Assembly: GCA_011087605.1 (NCBI GenBank)
Contig: JAALLE010000006.1
Span: forward strand, 1 to 64,000
Origin: Hyphomicrobiales bacterium
Lineage (GTDB): Bacteria > Pseudomonadota > Alphaproteobacteria > Rhizobiales > Rhizobiaceae
DNA length: 64,000 nucleotides
Reading direction: 5' to 3'
The translations under genes were made by a program, and so were the position numbers. Each line of letters starts with the position of its first letter. Within the stretch, counting starts at the first letter, position 1. The notes under the pieces are model-generated. The model made no database searches, was not told the origin of the DNA, and saw only the letters and a list, made by a program, of their open reading frames with translations. Of this stretch, positions 28,652 through 38,364 are shown in pieces.

Positions 28652-29595
28652 GCCAGTTTCCGTGCCTCTGATCTGTTAATCACGGTTCGCAACGCCAGCA
28701 CGATAATCAATATCGCCCCCTGGGCTCCGATCTGCCAGTCGGGAGAAATGCGCAGGAAGGACAAGAAGGATCCTGCCAATGTCAGCGTGATGGCTCCAAG
28801 GACCGCGCCGATAGGTGAAATTCTTCCGCCGACAAATTCACCTCCGCCAAGAATAACACCGGCAATCGACAGCAGCGTATAGCGCAGCGCGATATTTGCG
28901 TCAGCTGCCGAAGTCAGACCAATCAGCGAAATGCCGCTCATCACGCCAAAGAAACCTGCCAGCGCGTACATCGTTATCTTGGCCCGAACCAGCGACCAGC
29001 TGGCCCGTGCGACCGATTGTGGATTGCCGCCGACACCCCTTAAGACAGCGCCATAGGCGGACCGTTTCAACGCGACATGAACAATCAGCGCGATGGCGAT
29101 GGATGCATAAATGGTCATCGGCACAAACGGGGTTTTGAACTTCATCACCGCAGTAACAATGGCAGGCGCTTTGCCGCCGGGTGTTGGCAAAACCAAAAGC
29201 GCCAAACCCAGCCAAACAAATGACATTCCCAGTGTCACGACAATGGATGGCAGATTGCGCAGATGGATGAGAGCACCCATAGCACCGTAGGCGAGAATGC
29301 TGGCTGCCAGTACCAAGAATCCGAGCAACGGCTGATCGTTGAGCCAGGTGACCCCGACGCAGGCAACAAAACCGACAAATGCACCAATCCCCAGATCGAG
29401 ATCATTGACCGTGATGACGCACATTTGTGCCAAGGTGGCAAACGCAATTGGCAGCGCCAGATTGAGCAGCAGGTTCAAGCCAAAATAACTCATTGCCCGG
29501 GGTTGCAGATAAAAGATTGCCAGCAGGATGACGGTCAGCGAAAAGGCCGGCAGCAAACTGCGCAGAAGCCTGGGGGATGTGAGTTGGCTGATCAT
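28648..29595 (-). CDS. ABC transporter permease (ribose/RbsC type)
   Basis: AQMCVITVNDLDLGIGAFVGF, VILGGGEFVGGRISPIGAVLGA; 4-bp overlaps. Confidence 0.92.
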   Translation of the reverse strand: MISQLTSPRLLRSLLPAFSLTVILLAIFYLQPRAMSYFGLNLLLNLALPIAFATLAQMCVITVNDLDLGIGAFVGFVACVGVTWLNDQPLLGFLVLAASILAYGAMGALIHLRNLPSIVVTLGMSFVWLGLALLVLPTPGGKAPAIVTAVMKFKTPFVPMTIYASIAIALIVHVALKRSAYGAVLRGVGGNPQSVARASWSLVRAKITMYALAGFFGVMSGISLIGLTSAADANIALRYTLLSIAGVILGGGEFVGGRISPIGAVLGAITLTLAGSFLSFLRISPDWQIGAQGAILIIVLALRTVINRSEARKLA

Positions 29596-31046
29596 GAAGC
29601 TTCCTCAAATGATGCGTGAAGAACCTTTTGCTCTGTCAGTTCCTGACTGCTCAGATCCGCAGCAATCTGGCCATTTCGAAACACGTAGACATGGTCACAA
29701 TGTTTCAGCTCATCCATCTCGGTTGTGTACCAGATGAAAGTCCGGCCGGTTGCCGCTTCCGCACGTATCATTTCATAAACTTCCTGCTTGGTGCCGATAT
29801 CTACTCCCCGCATGGGATCATCCATCAGGATGGTATCAGCAGGTGACCCGAAGGCGCGTGCGAACAGAGCCTTTTGCTGGTTTCCTCCCGAAAGAGACAG
29901 AATGTTGTGATTTACATCGGGCGTGCGAATGGCAATTTTGTCGCGCCACTCTTCGGCAAGTTCATGTTCGCGCTTCAGGTCCAAAAGGCCCAGATTCAAC
30001 AGGTTTCTGATCGAACTGATGCTGATATTTTGTCCAATCGTCCACAGCGGGAAAACCCCATCAGACTGGCGGTCTCCGGCAACAAATGCCATTTCTATTC
30101 CATATTGTTTGCGACGGTCGTAGATGCGCACCAGAGTATCGGTTTGTCCGTGACCACTCAGCCCCGCCAGTCCGACAATCTCACCCTTGTGGGCGTTAAG
30201 TGAAATTCCGCGATGTGCTTCGGTGGGATAGATCGACAGATAGGGCGTCTCTTCTGAGCGCTTTGAATCTGTGTTTTGGTCAAATTCGTGCAGGTCTTTG
30301 GCAACGCTGCCCATCGTTTCCACGAGGGTCTGGCGGGAAAAGTCTTGTGCGGGTCTGCTGTCAACGACATCACCATCGCGCATCACAATGATCCGGTCGC
30401 TGGTGGTCAGAATTTCTTCCAGTAAATGAGAAATCAGAACACAGGAGCCACCTGCACCGGTGAACCGACGGACATGCGCCATCAACTGATCGGCAATCGT
30501 CGCGTCCAGAGATGATGTTGGCTCATCGAGAATGACCAGGCGAATGTCGGAATCGACGATGCTGAAGGCTCGGGCGATTTCGACCATCTGTCTTTTGGCT
30601 ATGGACAGATCGCCGACCAAGTCATCTGCAGAGATGCCGTGATTGGGAAATATCTCATCCAGATGTCCCAGAATGAGTTCGCGGGCCCTGGCTCGCCAGT
30701 TCCAGCCCTTGATGCCCGGATGTTGAATTCGGGCGTTTTCAGTAACGGTGAGATTGGGACAAAGCGACAGTTCCTGGAATACGCAGCGAATGCCCTGTCG
30801 TCGCGCTTCGCTGACATTGTGGTTTGTTGACGTGCCGCCGTCACCAAAATCCAGAATACCGGACGTAGGTGTCTGGATGCCGGCCAGAATATTCATCAAG
30901 GTGGATTTTCCGGCACCATTGTGCCCGACCAGCCCCAGACACTCGCCCGGCAATATATCCAGATCAACCCCATCCAGAGCGCGAACAGCGCCGAAATTCT
31001 TTTCGACGCTGTTCAGTTTGACGATTGGCCTAGACATATCGTTCAT
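29592..31046 (-). CDS. Sugar-type ABC transporter ATP-binding protein (duplicated ATPase)
   Basis: GLVGHNGAGKSTLMNILAG, LVILDEPTSSLDATIA, LSLSGGNQQKALFARAF. Confidence 0.94.
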   Translation of the reverse strand: MNDMSRPIVKLNSVEKNFGAVRALDGVDLDILPGECLGLVGHNGAGKSTLMNILAGIQTPTSGILDFGDGGTSTNHNVSEARRQGIRCVFQELSLCPNLTVTENARIQHPGIKGWNWRARARELILGHLDEIFPNHGISADDLVGDLSIAKRQMVEIARAFSIVDSDIRLVILDEPTSSLDATIADQLMAHVRRFTGAGGSCVLISHLLEEILTTSDRIIVMRDGDVVDSRPAQDFSRQTLVETMGSVAKDLHEFDQNTDSKRSEETPYLSIYPTEAHRGISLNAHKGEIVGLAGLSGHGQTDTLVRIYDRRKQYGIEMAFVAGDRQSDGVFPLWTIGQNISISSIRNLLNLGLLDLKREHELAEEWRDKIAIRTPDVNHNILSLSGGNQQKALFARAFGSPADTILMDDPMRGVDIGTKQEVYEMIRAEAATGRTFIWYTTEMDELKHCDHVYVFRNGQIAADLSSQELTEQKVLHASFEEAS

Positions 31047-32113
31047 GGGAGTATCACGAAATTCCGTGCCAATCTGAAGTAATTACGGGGACCTACATGC
31101 CCGAGATTACTTTTTTTTGCATCCTCCAGGGAATACTCGATATTGGCAACGCCACCTTTCTCGGTACCGCCAAGCTTTTCCTCAAGATCATGTTGATCAA
31201 CACGCAGGAAAGGAACCGTCAGGTCTTTTGGAACTTCAGCACCATCCAATACTTGCTGAGCTACCCAAAACGCCAATGTTGACACGCCCGGTGCAATCGA
31301 GACCGACATGGTTTCATACCCATTTGCGTCTTTTTGTTCTTTCCACCATTGCAACTCGTCCTGACGGTTGCCCATGATGATCAACGGTGTGGGACGACCA
31401 GCGGCCTTGAATGCCTGGGCAGCTCCGTATCCATCACCACCCTGGGTTACAACGGCTGCAATTTCCGGCAGTGAAGGCAAAATGCCGGCAACTGCTTTTT
31501 GAGATACATCCTGAGCCCAGTCTCCGTGCACGGAACCAACAATCTTGAACTGTGAATTTTCCTTCGCACCTTCATGAATGCCTGCACTGATTTCATCGTC
31601 AACGAAAACACCGGCAAGGCCGCGAATTTCCAGCAGATTGCCACCTGCGGGCACTTTATCGGCGAGATAGATCAGCTGCTCTTTGCCCATTTGCTTGAAG
31701 TTCACCGCGATGCGCCAGGCGCAAGGCTCGGTGACGATACCGTCAAAAGACACGACCGTTATGCCCGCATCACAGGCTTCCTTGACGGCGCCGTTGAGAG
31801 CATCCGGTGAAGCCGCATTGACGACAATTGCGTCATAGCCCTGAAGGATCATGTTCTGAATCTGAGCAGCTTGCTCGGTCACCTGATTTTCTGAGGTTGT
31901 GAATGGGTCTGCTGCTGCAACAATACCCGCAGCAACGGCTGCCTTGCCGTTTTTGTCCCAGCTTTTCAGCATTGCCTGGCGCCAGGAATTTCCGGCGTAG
32001 TTATTCGATAGGGCAATTCTTTTGCCCGATGTATCGGCCAGGGCAGCGGGACCAAATGCGGTTACACCCAATGTAGCACCGACGAGCAGTGCTGATAGAG
32101 ATAGCGTTTTCAT
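31043..32113 (-). CDS. Periplasmic sugar-type substrate-binding protein
   Basis: Signal peptide MKTLSLSALLVGATLGVTAFGPAALA; DAIVVNAASPDALNGAVKEACDAGITVVSFD; SD GGAGG. Confidence 0.9.
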   Translation of the reverse strand: MKTLSLSALLVGATLGVTAFGPAALADTSGKRIALSNNYAGNSWRQAMLKSWDKNGKAAVAAGIVAAADPFTTSENQVTEQAAQIQNMILQGYDAIVVNAASPDALNGAVKEACDAGITVVSFDGIVTEPCAWRIAVNFKQMGKEQLIYLADKVPAGGNLLEIRGLAGVFVDDEISAGIHEGAKENSQFKIVGSVHGDWAQDVSQKAVAGILPSLPEIAAVVTQGGDGYGAAQAFKAAGRPTPLIIMGNRQDELQWWKEQKDANGYETMSVSIAPGVSTLAFWVAQQVLDGAEVPKDLTVPFLRVDQHDLEEKLGGTEKGGVANIEYSLEDAKKSNLGHVGPRNYFRLARNFVILP

Positions 32114-32333
32114 TAATTCCTCCAATGAATTTACACTCCTCGACGGCCCTTCGAATATTTTGTCGTTCTTATTACCCGTCACGAAGCATTTTGATCGATC
32201 GTGCGAACGGTCGCCCCAAAAGCATTCCACAGAAGACCCAGCGGACTCCATTCACGCCATCATTGTAGGAAGGCAGGCCTGTCTCGTAAGCGGCACAAAT
32301 TACTTAATTGCTGCGGCGATGCACCTTGCAAAC

Positions 32334-32347
32334 TGCGGGTTTCCGCA
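32334..32347. promoter_or_regulatory. Inverted-repeat operator candidate TGCGGGTTTCCGCA
   Basis: Near-identical to 34480-34493; upstream of the ABC operon. Confidence 0.55.
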
Positions 32348-32384
32348 GGGTGTCGGTGTTCAACTGTCTGGAACCGCCCACGCT

Positions 32385-33113
32385 TCACACGGAGTGATTG
32401 CCCAACCAGCCATCCATCGATTCCTGGCTTGCAGCCAATCCATCGGCGTTCAGCAATCCTCTCGGGAATGCAATGGCAACCGCCCGGGTGCGGGAGTTGA
32501 ATACCGGGCCGAATTCAGGGTCGACATCGGATCCGTCGATACACAGTTTTTCGTAAAGATGCTTCAACCGACTTTGCACACTGCGGGTAGAGATCTTTCT
32601 GCGCGCTGCGATGGTCTTGTCCGTCAGCCCCAGCGCGATGTCGGTGAGAACTTCAAACTCAGAATCGGTGAGCCCTTCCAGCGTGTCTTCGGACCGCTGC
32701 TGAATACCTCGCACCTCCCGGTCAATGATGCATTGGTCTTGCAGAAATACGCCTCGAACAGCCAGTTCGAGCCGTTCTTCGCTGGCTGATTTTAGCAGGT
32801 ATCCATAAACAGCGCCTGAAGGAACGATTCGGGATACGCCGCGGACATAGGCCTCATCGGCATAATTTGACCAAAACAGAATTCGCATGTCTGGGTTTAA
32901 TTGCCAAATTTCCTTTGCCGCATCGACACCGCTTGCCCGGGGCATCTGCAGGTCCATGATAATTCCGTAAACATCGTTTGATGCCACTGTGTTGACGGCT
33001 ATTTCCCCATTCTCCGCTTCTAAAACCTGCTGACATTCCGGAAGAGCATGTTCCACGGCAGTTTTAAGAAAGGCCCTGTGAAGAGCATCATCTTCTGTAA
33101 TCAATACATTCAT
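32385..33113 (-). CDS. NarL/LuxR-type response regulator
   Basis: VLITEDDALHRAFL, IMDLQMPRASGVDAA, C-terminal LTDSEFEVLTDIALGLTDKTIAARRKISTRSVQSRLKHLYEKL. Confidence 0.93.
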   Translation of the reverse strand: MNVLITEDDALHRAFLKTAVEHALPECQQVLEAENGEIAVNTVASNDVYGIIMDLQMPRASGVDAAKEIWQLNPDMRILFWSNYADEAYVRGVSRIVPSGAVYGYLLKSASEERLELAVRGVFLQDQCIIDREVRGIQQRSEDTLEGLTDSEFEVLTDIALGLTDKTIAARRKISTRSVQSRLKHLYEKLCIDGSDVDPEFGPVFNSRTRAVAIAFPRGLLNADGLAASQESMDGWLGNHSV

Positions 33114-34387
33114 TGTGCCGCCTCCACAGACAGGGTCCCGCCGATATGATCATGATGGCCGGTTGATATGTGGTTGCGAGGAACCGTGATCGTAACCCGG
33201 GTGCCTCCGTGGGGATCATTTCTTTCGAAGACCAGATTTGCTGAAACAATGGCAGCGCGGGCCCTCATATTGTCCAGCCCGTTGGATTGAGTGCCTTGCA
33301 GGGCTTCCATGCCAATTCCATCATCGCACACTGAAATAATGATATCGCGCTCATTTGCTTCAATTCTGACTGCAATCTGTTGTGGTGAACTGTGCCTGAC
33401 TGCATTGTTTATCGCTTCCTGGACAATTCGAAACAAGGCCGTTCTAAGCGAACCTGAAAACTGATCCACGATCGAATTGGTGCTGTCTTCAACAATCGTT
33501 GTGATTGTCGGCACCATGCCACCAACGGTTCGCTCCAGTTGCGCTTCGACCGCCTGGGTAAATCCAAACAGGTCCATCACACCCGGCTTGGTATCTTCGA
33601 TGATGCGCCGCAACTCATTGATACAAATGTTGATGTCATCGGCGATTCCACTCAACGATGTGTTGAGCGAAACCGGGCGGCGTTTCAACCCGGTTATTCG
33701 GCGCAAAATGCGTGTCAGATCGGCAAGTGTCTGATCGTGCAGATCCATGCCGATATGCTTGCGCTCGTCTTCCATGGCTTCGGTGAGCCGCAATGCGCCC
33801 AGACGCAGGGTTTCTTCACGCCCCCGCGCGGCCCCTTCCGAAAGCGCAGCAGTTTTGGCCTGGTCGCCCCAGATCAGGGCGTTGAAATATGGCGCAAGCA
33901 GGTCTGCCACCTGTTGCGCAATTTCCACATGTTCTGGACCATATCTTCCGATTTCATGACTGGACAGATTAAGGGCCCCAAGCACTTCACCATGGACCTG
34001 CAGGGGCACATGAACACGGCTTCGCAAATTTGCCTCAAAAATCGGAGAATCAAACGAGCCTTCAAAATGAAACCTGGAATCGTTGCACGCGTCACTGGTC
34101 AGATAATGGGTCACCTTGCCCGTCAATAGATCGCGAATTGGGCTTTCGACTATCAAGTGAGGTGTATCTGCGGTTTCCCCCCATTTGGTGGATACGCCCA
34201 CTTCAAATGACACATTGCGCCCGGGTTGATCGGGAAGCAGGATAGAAATGTCGAGGTGGTCGTGCTCAATCAGCAGATAGAGTTCCCCGGCAATCTCACC
34301 CAACACGCTTTGAAAGTCCATCTGGCCAGCAATTGCTCGTGAAATCGCAAGATATCTTACCAGCAAAACCTCGGGGCTTATGTGCAT
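33110..34387 (-). CDS. GAF-domain sensor histidine kinase (NarX/HisKA_3 type)
   Basis: ERKHIGMDLHDQTLADLTRI phosphoacceptor; VQEAINNAVRHSSP, CDDGIG; 4-bp overlap with regulator gene. Confidence 0.92.
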   Translation of the reverse strand: MHISPEVLLVRYLAISRAIAGQMDFQSVLGEIAGELYLLIEHDHLDISILLPDQPGRNVSFEVGVSTKWGETADTPHLIVESPIRDLLTGKVTHYLTSDACNDSRFHFEGSFDSPIFEANLRSRVHVPLQVHGEVLGALNLSSHEIGRYGPEHVEIAQQVADLLAPYFNALIWGDQAKTAALSEGAARGREETLRLGALRLTEAMEDERKHIGMDLHDQTLADLTRILRRITGLKRRPVSLNTSLSGIADDINICINELRRIIEDTKPGVMDLFGFTQAVEAQLERTVGGMVPTITTIVEDSTNSIVDQFSGSLRTALFRIVQEAINNAVRHSSPQQIAVRIEANERDIIISVCDDGIGMEALQGTQSNGLDNMRARAAIVSANLVFERNDPHGGTRVTITVPRNHISTGHHDHIGGTLSVEAAQ

Positions 34388-34479
34388 ATCATCTATCCTC
34401 GTCGACCAAAGCTAGCACGGCCCGTTGAGGCCGGTAAGCGCCTCAGACGTTGAAATTGGTGTGCTTCCGCATCTTCAAC

Positions 34480-34493
34480 TGCGGGTATCCGCA
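34480..34493. promoter_or_regulatory. Inverted-repeat operator candidate TGCGGGTATCCGCA
   Basis: Between the divergent histidine kinase and SMP-30 genes; matches 32334-32347. Confidence 0.55.
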
Positions 34494-34599
34494 ATTCAAG
34501 CTGTCGGAAACAACATCAACATGTCGAATTTGCTCGCATACGCGAAGTACTTCAATAAACTAAGCTGCTTATAAGAGCAGGATTGTTGGAGTTTATTTT

Positions 34600-35502
34600 A
34601 TGTCGGGAGAGATTATCAGCCATGATCAAAAATTCCTGCATCTCACCATACCGACGGTAAAACTCGAGCGATTGTGCACCGGCATGCTTTGGACAGAAGG
34701 GCCTGTTTACTTTCCGCTCGGTGATTATTTGCTTTGGAGCGACATTCCCAACAACCGGATCATGCAGTGGATGGACGGCGTGGGCAGTCGGATTTATCGC
34801 GAGGATTCAAACAATTCAAACGGCAATACACGAGACCACCAGGGAAGACTGATAACTTGTGAGCACCGGTCACGGCGCGTTACCCGCACAGAACACGACG
34901 GATCAATAACCGTGTTGGCTGATTCCTATGACGGCAAGCGATTGAATTCTCCCAATGACGTGGTGATGAAATCCGACGGAACCATTTGGTTCACCGATCC
35001 ACCTTACGGAATATTGAGCGACTTTGAGGGCAAGAAATCGCCGCAGGAGCAAAAGGCCTGTAACGTCTTTCGGCTGGATCTGGAATCGGGCTCACTGGAC
35101 GTTGTAATCGACGATTTTGATAAACCAAACGGACTGGCGTTCTCGCCCGACGAGTCGGTTTTATATGTGTCTGATACCGGAATATCGCACACCGAAAATG
35201 GTCCGCGTCATATCCGTGCCCTTGATGTTGCAGATGGCAAAACTTTATCAAATTCCCGGGTATTTGCCGAAATTGAAAACGGTGCTCCCGACGGTTTCAG
35301 ACTGGACGTTGAAGGCAATATCTGGACCAGCACGGGTGGGGGCGTGCAGTGCTTTTCTCCCGAGGGCAAATTGCTCGGAGAGATTGTGATTGATGAAATG
35401 GTTGCCAATGTGACCTTCGGTGGACCGAAAAACAATCGGTTGTTTATTACGGCAACGACTTCTCTCTATTCCATATTTCTGGGAACCAACGGGTTGGTCT
35501 GA
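34600..35502 (+). CDS. SMP-30/gluconolactonase family protein
   Basis: CTGMLWTEGPVYFP, DGKRLNSPNDVVMKSDGTIWFTDPPYG, PNGLAFSPDESVLYVSDT. Confidence 0.94.
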   Translation: MSGEIISHDQKFLHLTIPTVKLERLCTGMLWTEGPVYFPLGDYLLWSDIPNNRIMQWMDGVGSRIYREDSNNSNGNTRDHQGRLITCEHRSRRVTRTEHDGSITVLADSYDGKRLNSPNDVVMKSDGTIWFTDPPYGILSDFEGKKSPQEQKACNVFRLDLESGSLDVVIDDFDKPNGLAFSPDESVLYVSDTGISHTENGPRHIRALDVADGKTLSNSRVFAEIENGAPDGFRLDVEGNIWTSTGGGVQCFSPEGKLLGEIVIDEMVANVTFGGPKNNRLFITATTSLYSIFLGTNGLV

Positions 35503-35525
35503 TCGGCGGTTGCCAACCGCCGGTC
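35501..35525. terminator. Stem-loop between convergent genes
   Basis: GATCGGCGGTT-GCC-AACCGCCGGTC, about 11-bp stem with one wobble. Confidence 0.55.
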
Positions 35526-35527
35526 AA

Positions 35528-36220
35528 TCATGCAGCAACGTTGACGGCAGAATTTTGCAACGCACGGTAAATGGATCCGTCATAGTCCTGACAGATTGGT
35601 TCGGACGGTCGGCAGTGCCAATAATTGACCAGAAGCGTCAGTCTGAGTTCCGACGGTTCTTCTCCTTCCTTCATTCCAGGATGGAGTTTCGTGGAGTCGG
35701 GAATAACTCCGTGCAACCTGTCGCCGGGAAACACCACGTAATTGTTTGAATGCGCAGCTGCCGCTGTGGTCAGATGAGCGATGGTTGGAGACTTTGACTT
35801 TCCATCCGGTCCCGGTACCTGGTCGGTTATTATGGTTGGGCTTGAAGGAAAGTCATTGAGATAATAGACGCTGCCCAAAATTGGGAAAACCTGTTTGCCG
35901 GCTTTCCGGCTCAGCGACAGATCCCGATCGAAATGCATGGAAAGTTTTTTTCCAAATGGCAATCGTCCGAGCCACCATTCTGCGCCAATACACTCAGATG
36001 GTGGTTGGGCGATGTCGCGCAGGGCTACAACGGCCTCTTCCGCTACATTGCTTGGAGCCTGCTCATCGGGATACCAAAATGTGGTCGAATAGGACGACTT
36101 TCCTCGCGGCTTTTCTTCTCCAACGGCCAGCATCGCCGATAAAAGGCGTTGATGCAGGGCCTTGGGAAGGGCTCCCTCGAACAGTTGGATATCAGCCGGA
36201 CTTGCAGTTTGGTCACTCAT
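35528..36220 (-). CDS. 2OG-Fe(II) oxygenase-like protein
   Basis: LSMHFDRD (HxD), NNYVVFPGDRLHGVIPDS, LRLTLLVNYW. Confidence 0.75.
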   Translation of the reverse strand: MSDQTASPADIQLFEGALPKALHQRLLSAMLAVGEEKPRGKSSYSTTFWYPDEQAPSNVAEEAVVALRDIAQPPSECIGAEWWLGRLPFGKKLSMHFDRDLSLSRKAGKQVFPILGSVYYLNDFPSSPTIITDQVPGPDGKSKSPTIAHLTTAAAAHSNNYVVFPGDRLHGVIPDSTKLHPGMKEGEEPSELRLTLLVNYWHCRPSEPICQDYDGSIYRALQNSAVNVAA

Positions 36221-36224
36221 GGTA

Positions 36225-37528
36225 TTACGCCTCCAGGTCTTTTGTCATACTGGCCAAGGACCCGCGTTCGCGCGGTTTGGCCTCCATAATTTTCAGCAGT
36301 TCATCACAAGCCAAGCTGGCTTTGGTCATATCGCCCTTGCTGATGAATGATCGAACCTTTCGCGCCGGGTCAGTGATGTTGAACGGATCGATGGTTTCCG
36401 GGATGTCATCGCTTAAGCGTTCCAGGATGATGTAGTTCAACCGCTTGTCGGTGCCGCCGAGGCTGGTCTTGTAAGGCTCGTCACCATGGCCAAAATCATA
36501 GATCGAAAAGCCGTTCTCGATGGCTCTTTGGATACTGTCGTTATGCAGCAGTAATCCGCTATTTTGTTGATCGGGGTCAGAGCTGCGCCCGGAAAGGACA
36601 AAGTGAACATGGCCGCGACTGGCGTCAGATATACAACCATGCGCCACCAGAGGTCGTTCTGCATGCCACAGAATAGGGAGATGCAAGGCACCCAGATCAT
36701 GGGCGGTTTTCATCATGTGTCGATAATTGGCAGCGATATTGCGAGCCTGGGAAGGTTTCTTTTGCGAACCCCAACGACTCATCCAAAGATCCATCAGGAT
36801 GTCGATATCACGTTTAACAGTATCTGCATTTGCCTGTGTGATATGCCAGGTACCACTTTCCAGTTGGCGACGGGCAAAGCGTCTGATCTTCTGTCGTGTG
36901 TTTGAGCTGAGCCCGGCCAGATAGGCATCATGGGTTGCAGGAAGTTCAATCTGCGGGCAGATCAGGTTGTCGACCGTGCCCTCATTGATGCGGTAATCTT
37001 CAAATCGTCCGCGAAAACTGTCTTCCGGAAAACACTTCAAAAACTGCTCGCTTCGGCGCCCGGTGGGTTCGTAACGCATGGAAAACCGTGTCCAGGGCAT
37101 CGAACAGATGCTGTCGGCAATCGCGGCAATTGCCTTTTTTCTTCGTCCGGGTGGCACAGGAATCCGGTGAGTTCACTCAGCGCAACACGGCCACCTGGCT
37201 CCAGTATGCCTTGAAAGCTTTGCTTGCTGCTGCTCCAGCGTATGCGCGAGGTAATGGGGAAGAAGGCCACATAGCCGGTATTTTTTCCGACGTTTCGCAC
37301 CGCGAGAATCCGGATTCTATCTCGGTTGCGACGGAACACATTCGAAATCCATCCCCAGGATAAAAAGTATCCAGACTCGGAGTCCAGTTCATACAAAGCC
37401 TTCCACGCCGGTTCCAGTTTGAGGAAGGTTTCTATGGAATCAATCGTTTCAACAACCAGCGCGGGTTCAGCTTCCGGTTTGCGCGCGGAGCTTAACAATG
37501 CATCTTGAACTGGAAGGTGAGTTGCCAT
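36225..37528 (-). pseudogene. GNAT/CelD (BioF2-like) acetyltransferase-type protein split by a frameshift
   Basis: Two ORFs (37037-37528 and 36225-37157) join as ..SELTGFLCHPDE/KKAIAAIADSICSM.. at an A6 run (37135-37140). Confidence 0.75.
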
Positions 37529-37626
37529 GACTTATGGGTAGCGGCAATTGATTTAAAATTCGTATGCGTTTGTAGATCGTTAAAATGATTGGCGCGGTAG
37601 CTCGGCTATAGGTTGATATCAACACA

Positions 37627-38361
37627 TCAATTGGAATTGACGAAGGTTGACGCAAGTTTGATGGTGTCGGCCCGGCAGACCGATCGTGCGAGCATATAAG
37701 GTTCGCTGGTTGGTGAGGTGCGGTATTGGCGTTCAATAATCAGGGCCGGTGATCCACAGGATATGCCGAGTGCATTGGCTTCTTCGTTGCTAAACGTGTC
37801 GGCATAAACCGTCTGATTGACCTCCTTTGCGACATAGCCGTATTGATCTGCGATGATCTCGGCGCCGGATTTGTGGAATTCACTAAAGCGGTCGATTACC
37901 GGTTCGATCAAGGCATCTATCCAGATCGTTACAAGGGCAATTGTTCGGGGTTGGGGTTCGATGGTTTTGCGCAACATGCGGGCCTCGGCAAGACGACGTC
38001 CCACAGCGCAGCCAAATCGTTCTGCAAGCAATTCGTCAGCCTCAATTACCCGTCGGCCGATCAGTTCGCGCACAGTTGCCTGACCGAAGGTTATCAACTC
38101 GTCAATCGACTGGATTGTCTCAATAAACGCACTCGCTGGTGCTGAAGCGACCACTCTTGAGCCTTGACCTTGTCGGGATGCAACGACGCCCCGTTTCTTA
38201 AGGTCCTGGACTGCGAAGCGTACGGTATGCCGGCTCACCCCAAAAGCGCGCATTAATTCGGCTTCCGTTGGAAGCAATTCTCCCACCGGATGCAAACCAT
38301 CGCTTATCTCACGCATCAAATGGTCAGCGATCAGTGAATACTTTGGTTTAAGTTGCACCAT
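37627..38361 (-). CDS. GntR-family regulator (HutC/UTRA type)
   Basis: LIADHLMREISDGLHPVGELLPTEAELMRAFGVSRHTVRFAVQDLKKRGVVASRQGQGSRV. Confidence 0.93.
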   Translation of the reverse strand: MVQLKPKYSLIADHLMREISDGLHPVGELLPTEAELMRAFGVSRHTVRFAVQDLKKRGVVASRQGQGSRVVASAPASAFIETIQSIDELITFGQATVRELIGRRVIEADELLAERFGCAVGRRLAEARMLRKTIEPQPRTIALVTIWIDALIEPVIDRFSEFHKSGAEIIADQYGYVAKEVNQTVYADTFSNEEANALGISCGSPALIIERQYRTSPTSEPYMLARSVCRADTIKLASTFVNSN

Positions 38362-38364
38362 TCC

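Noticed and set aside
32022-32789. 255-aa plus-strand ORF
   Set aside because: Antisense to the substrate-binding protein and response regulator genes, which have strong family motifs; no family resemblance itself.
37037-37528. Programmed -1 ribosomal frameshift in the CelD-like gene
   Set aside because: The heptamer in frame is A AAA AGG, not a canonical X XXY YYZ site, and no downstream stimulatory structure was established; a plain indel is more likely.
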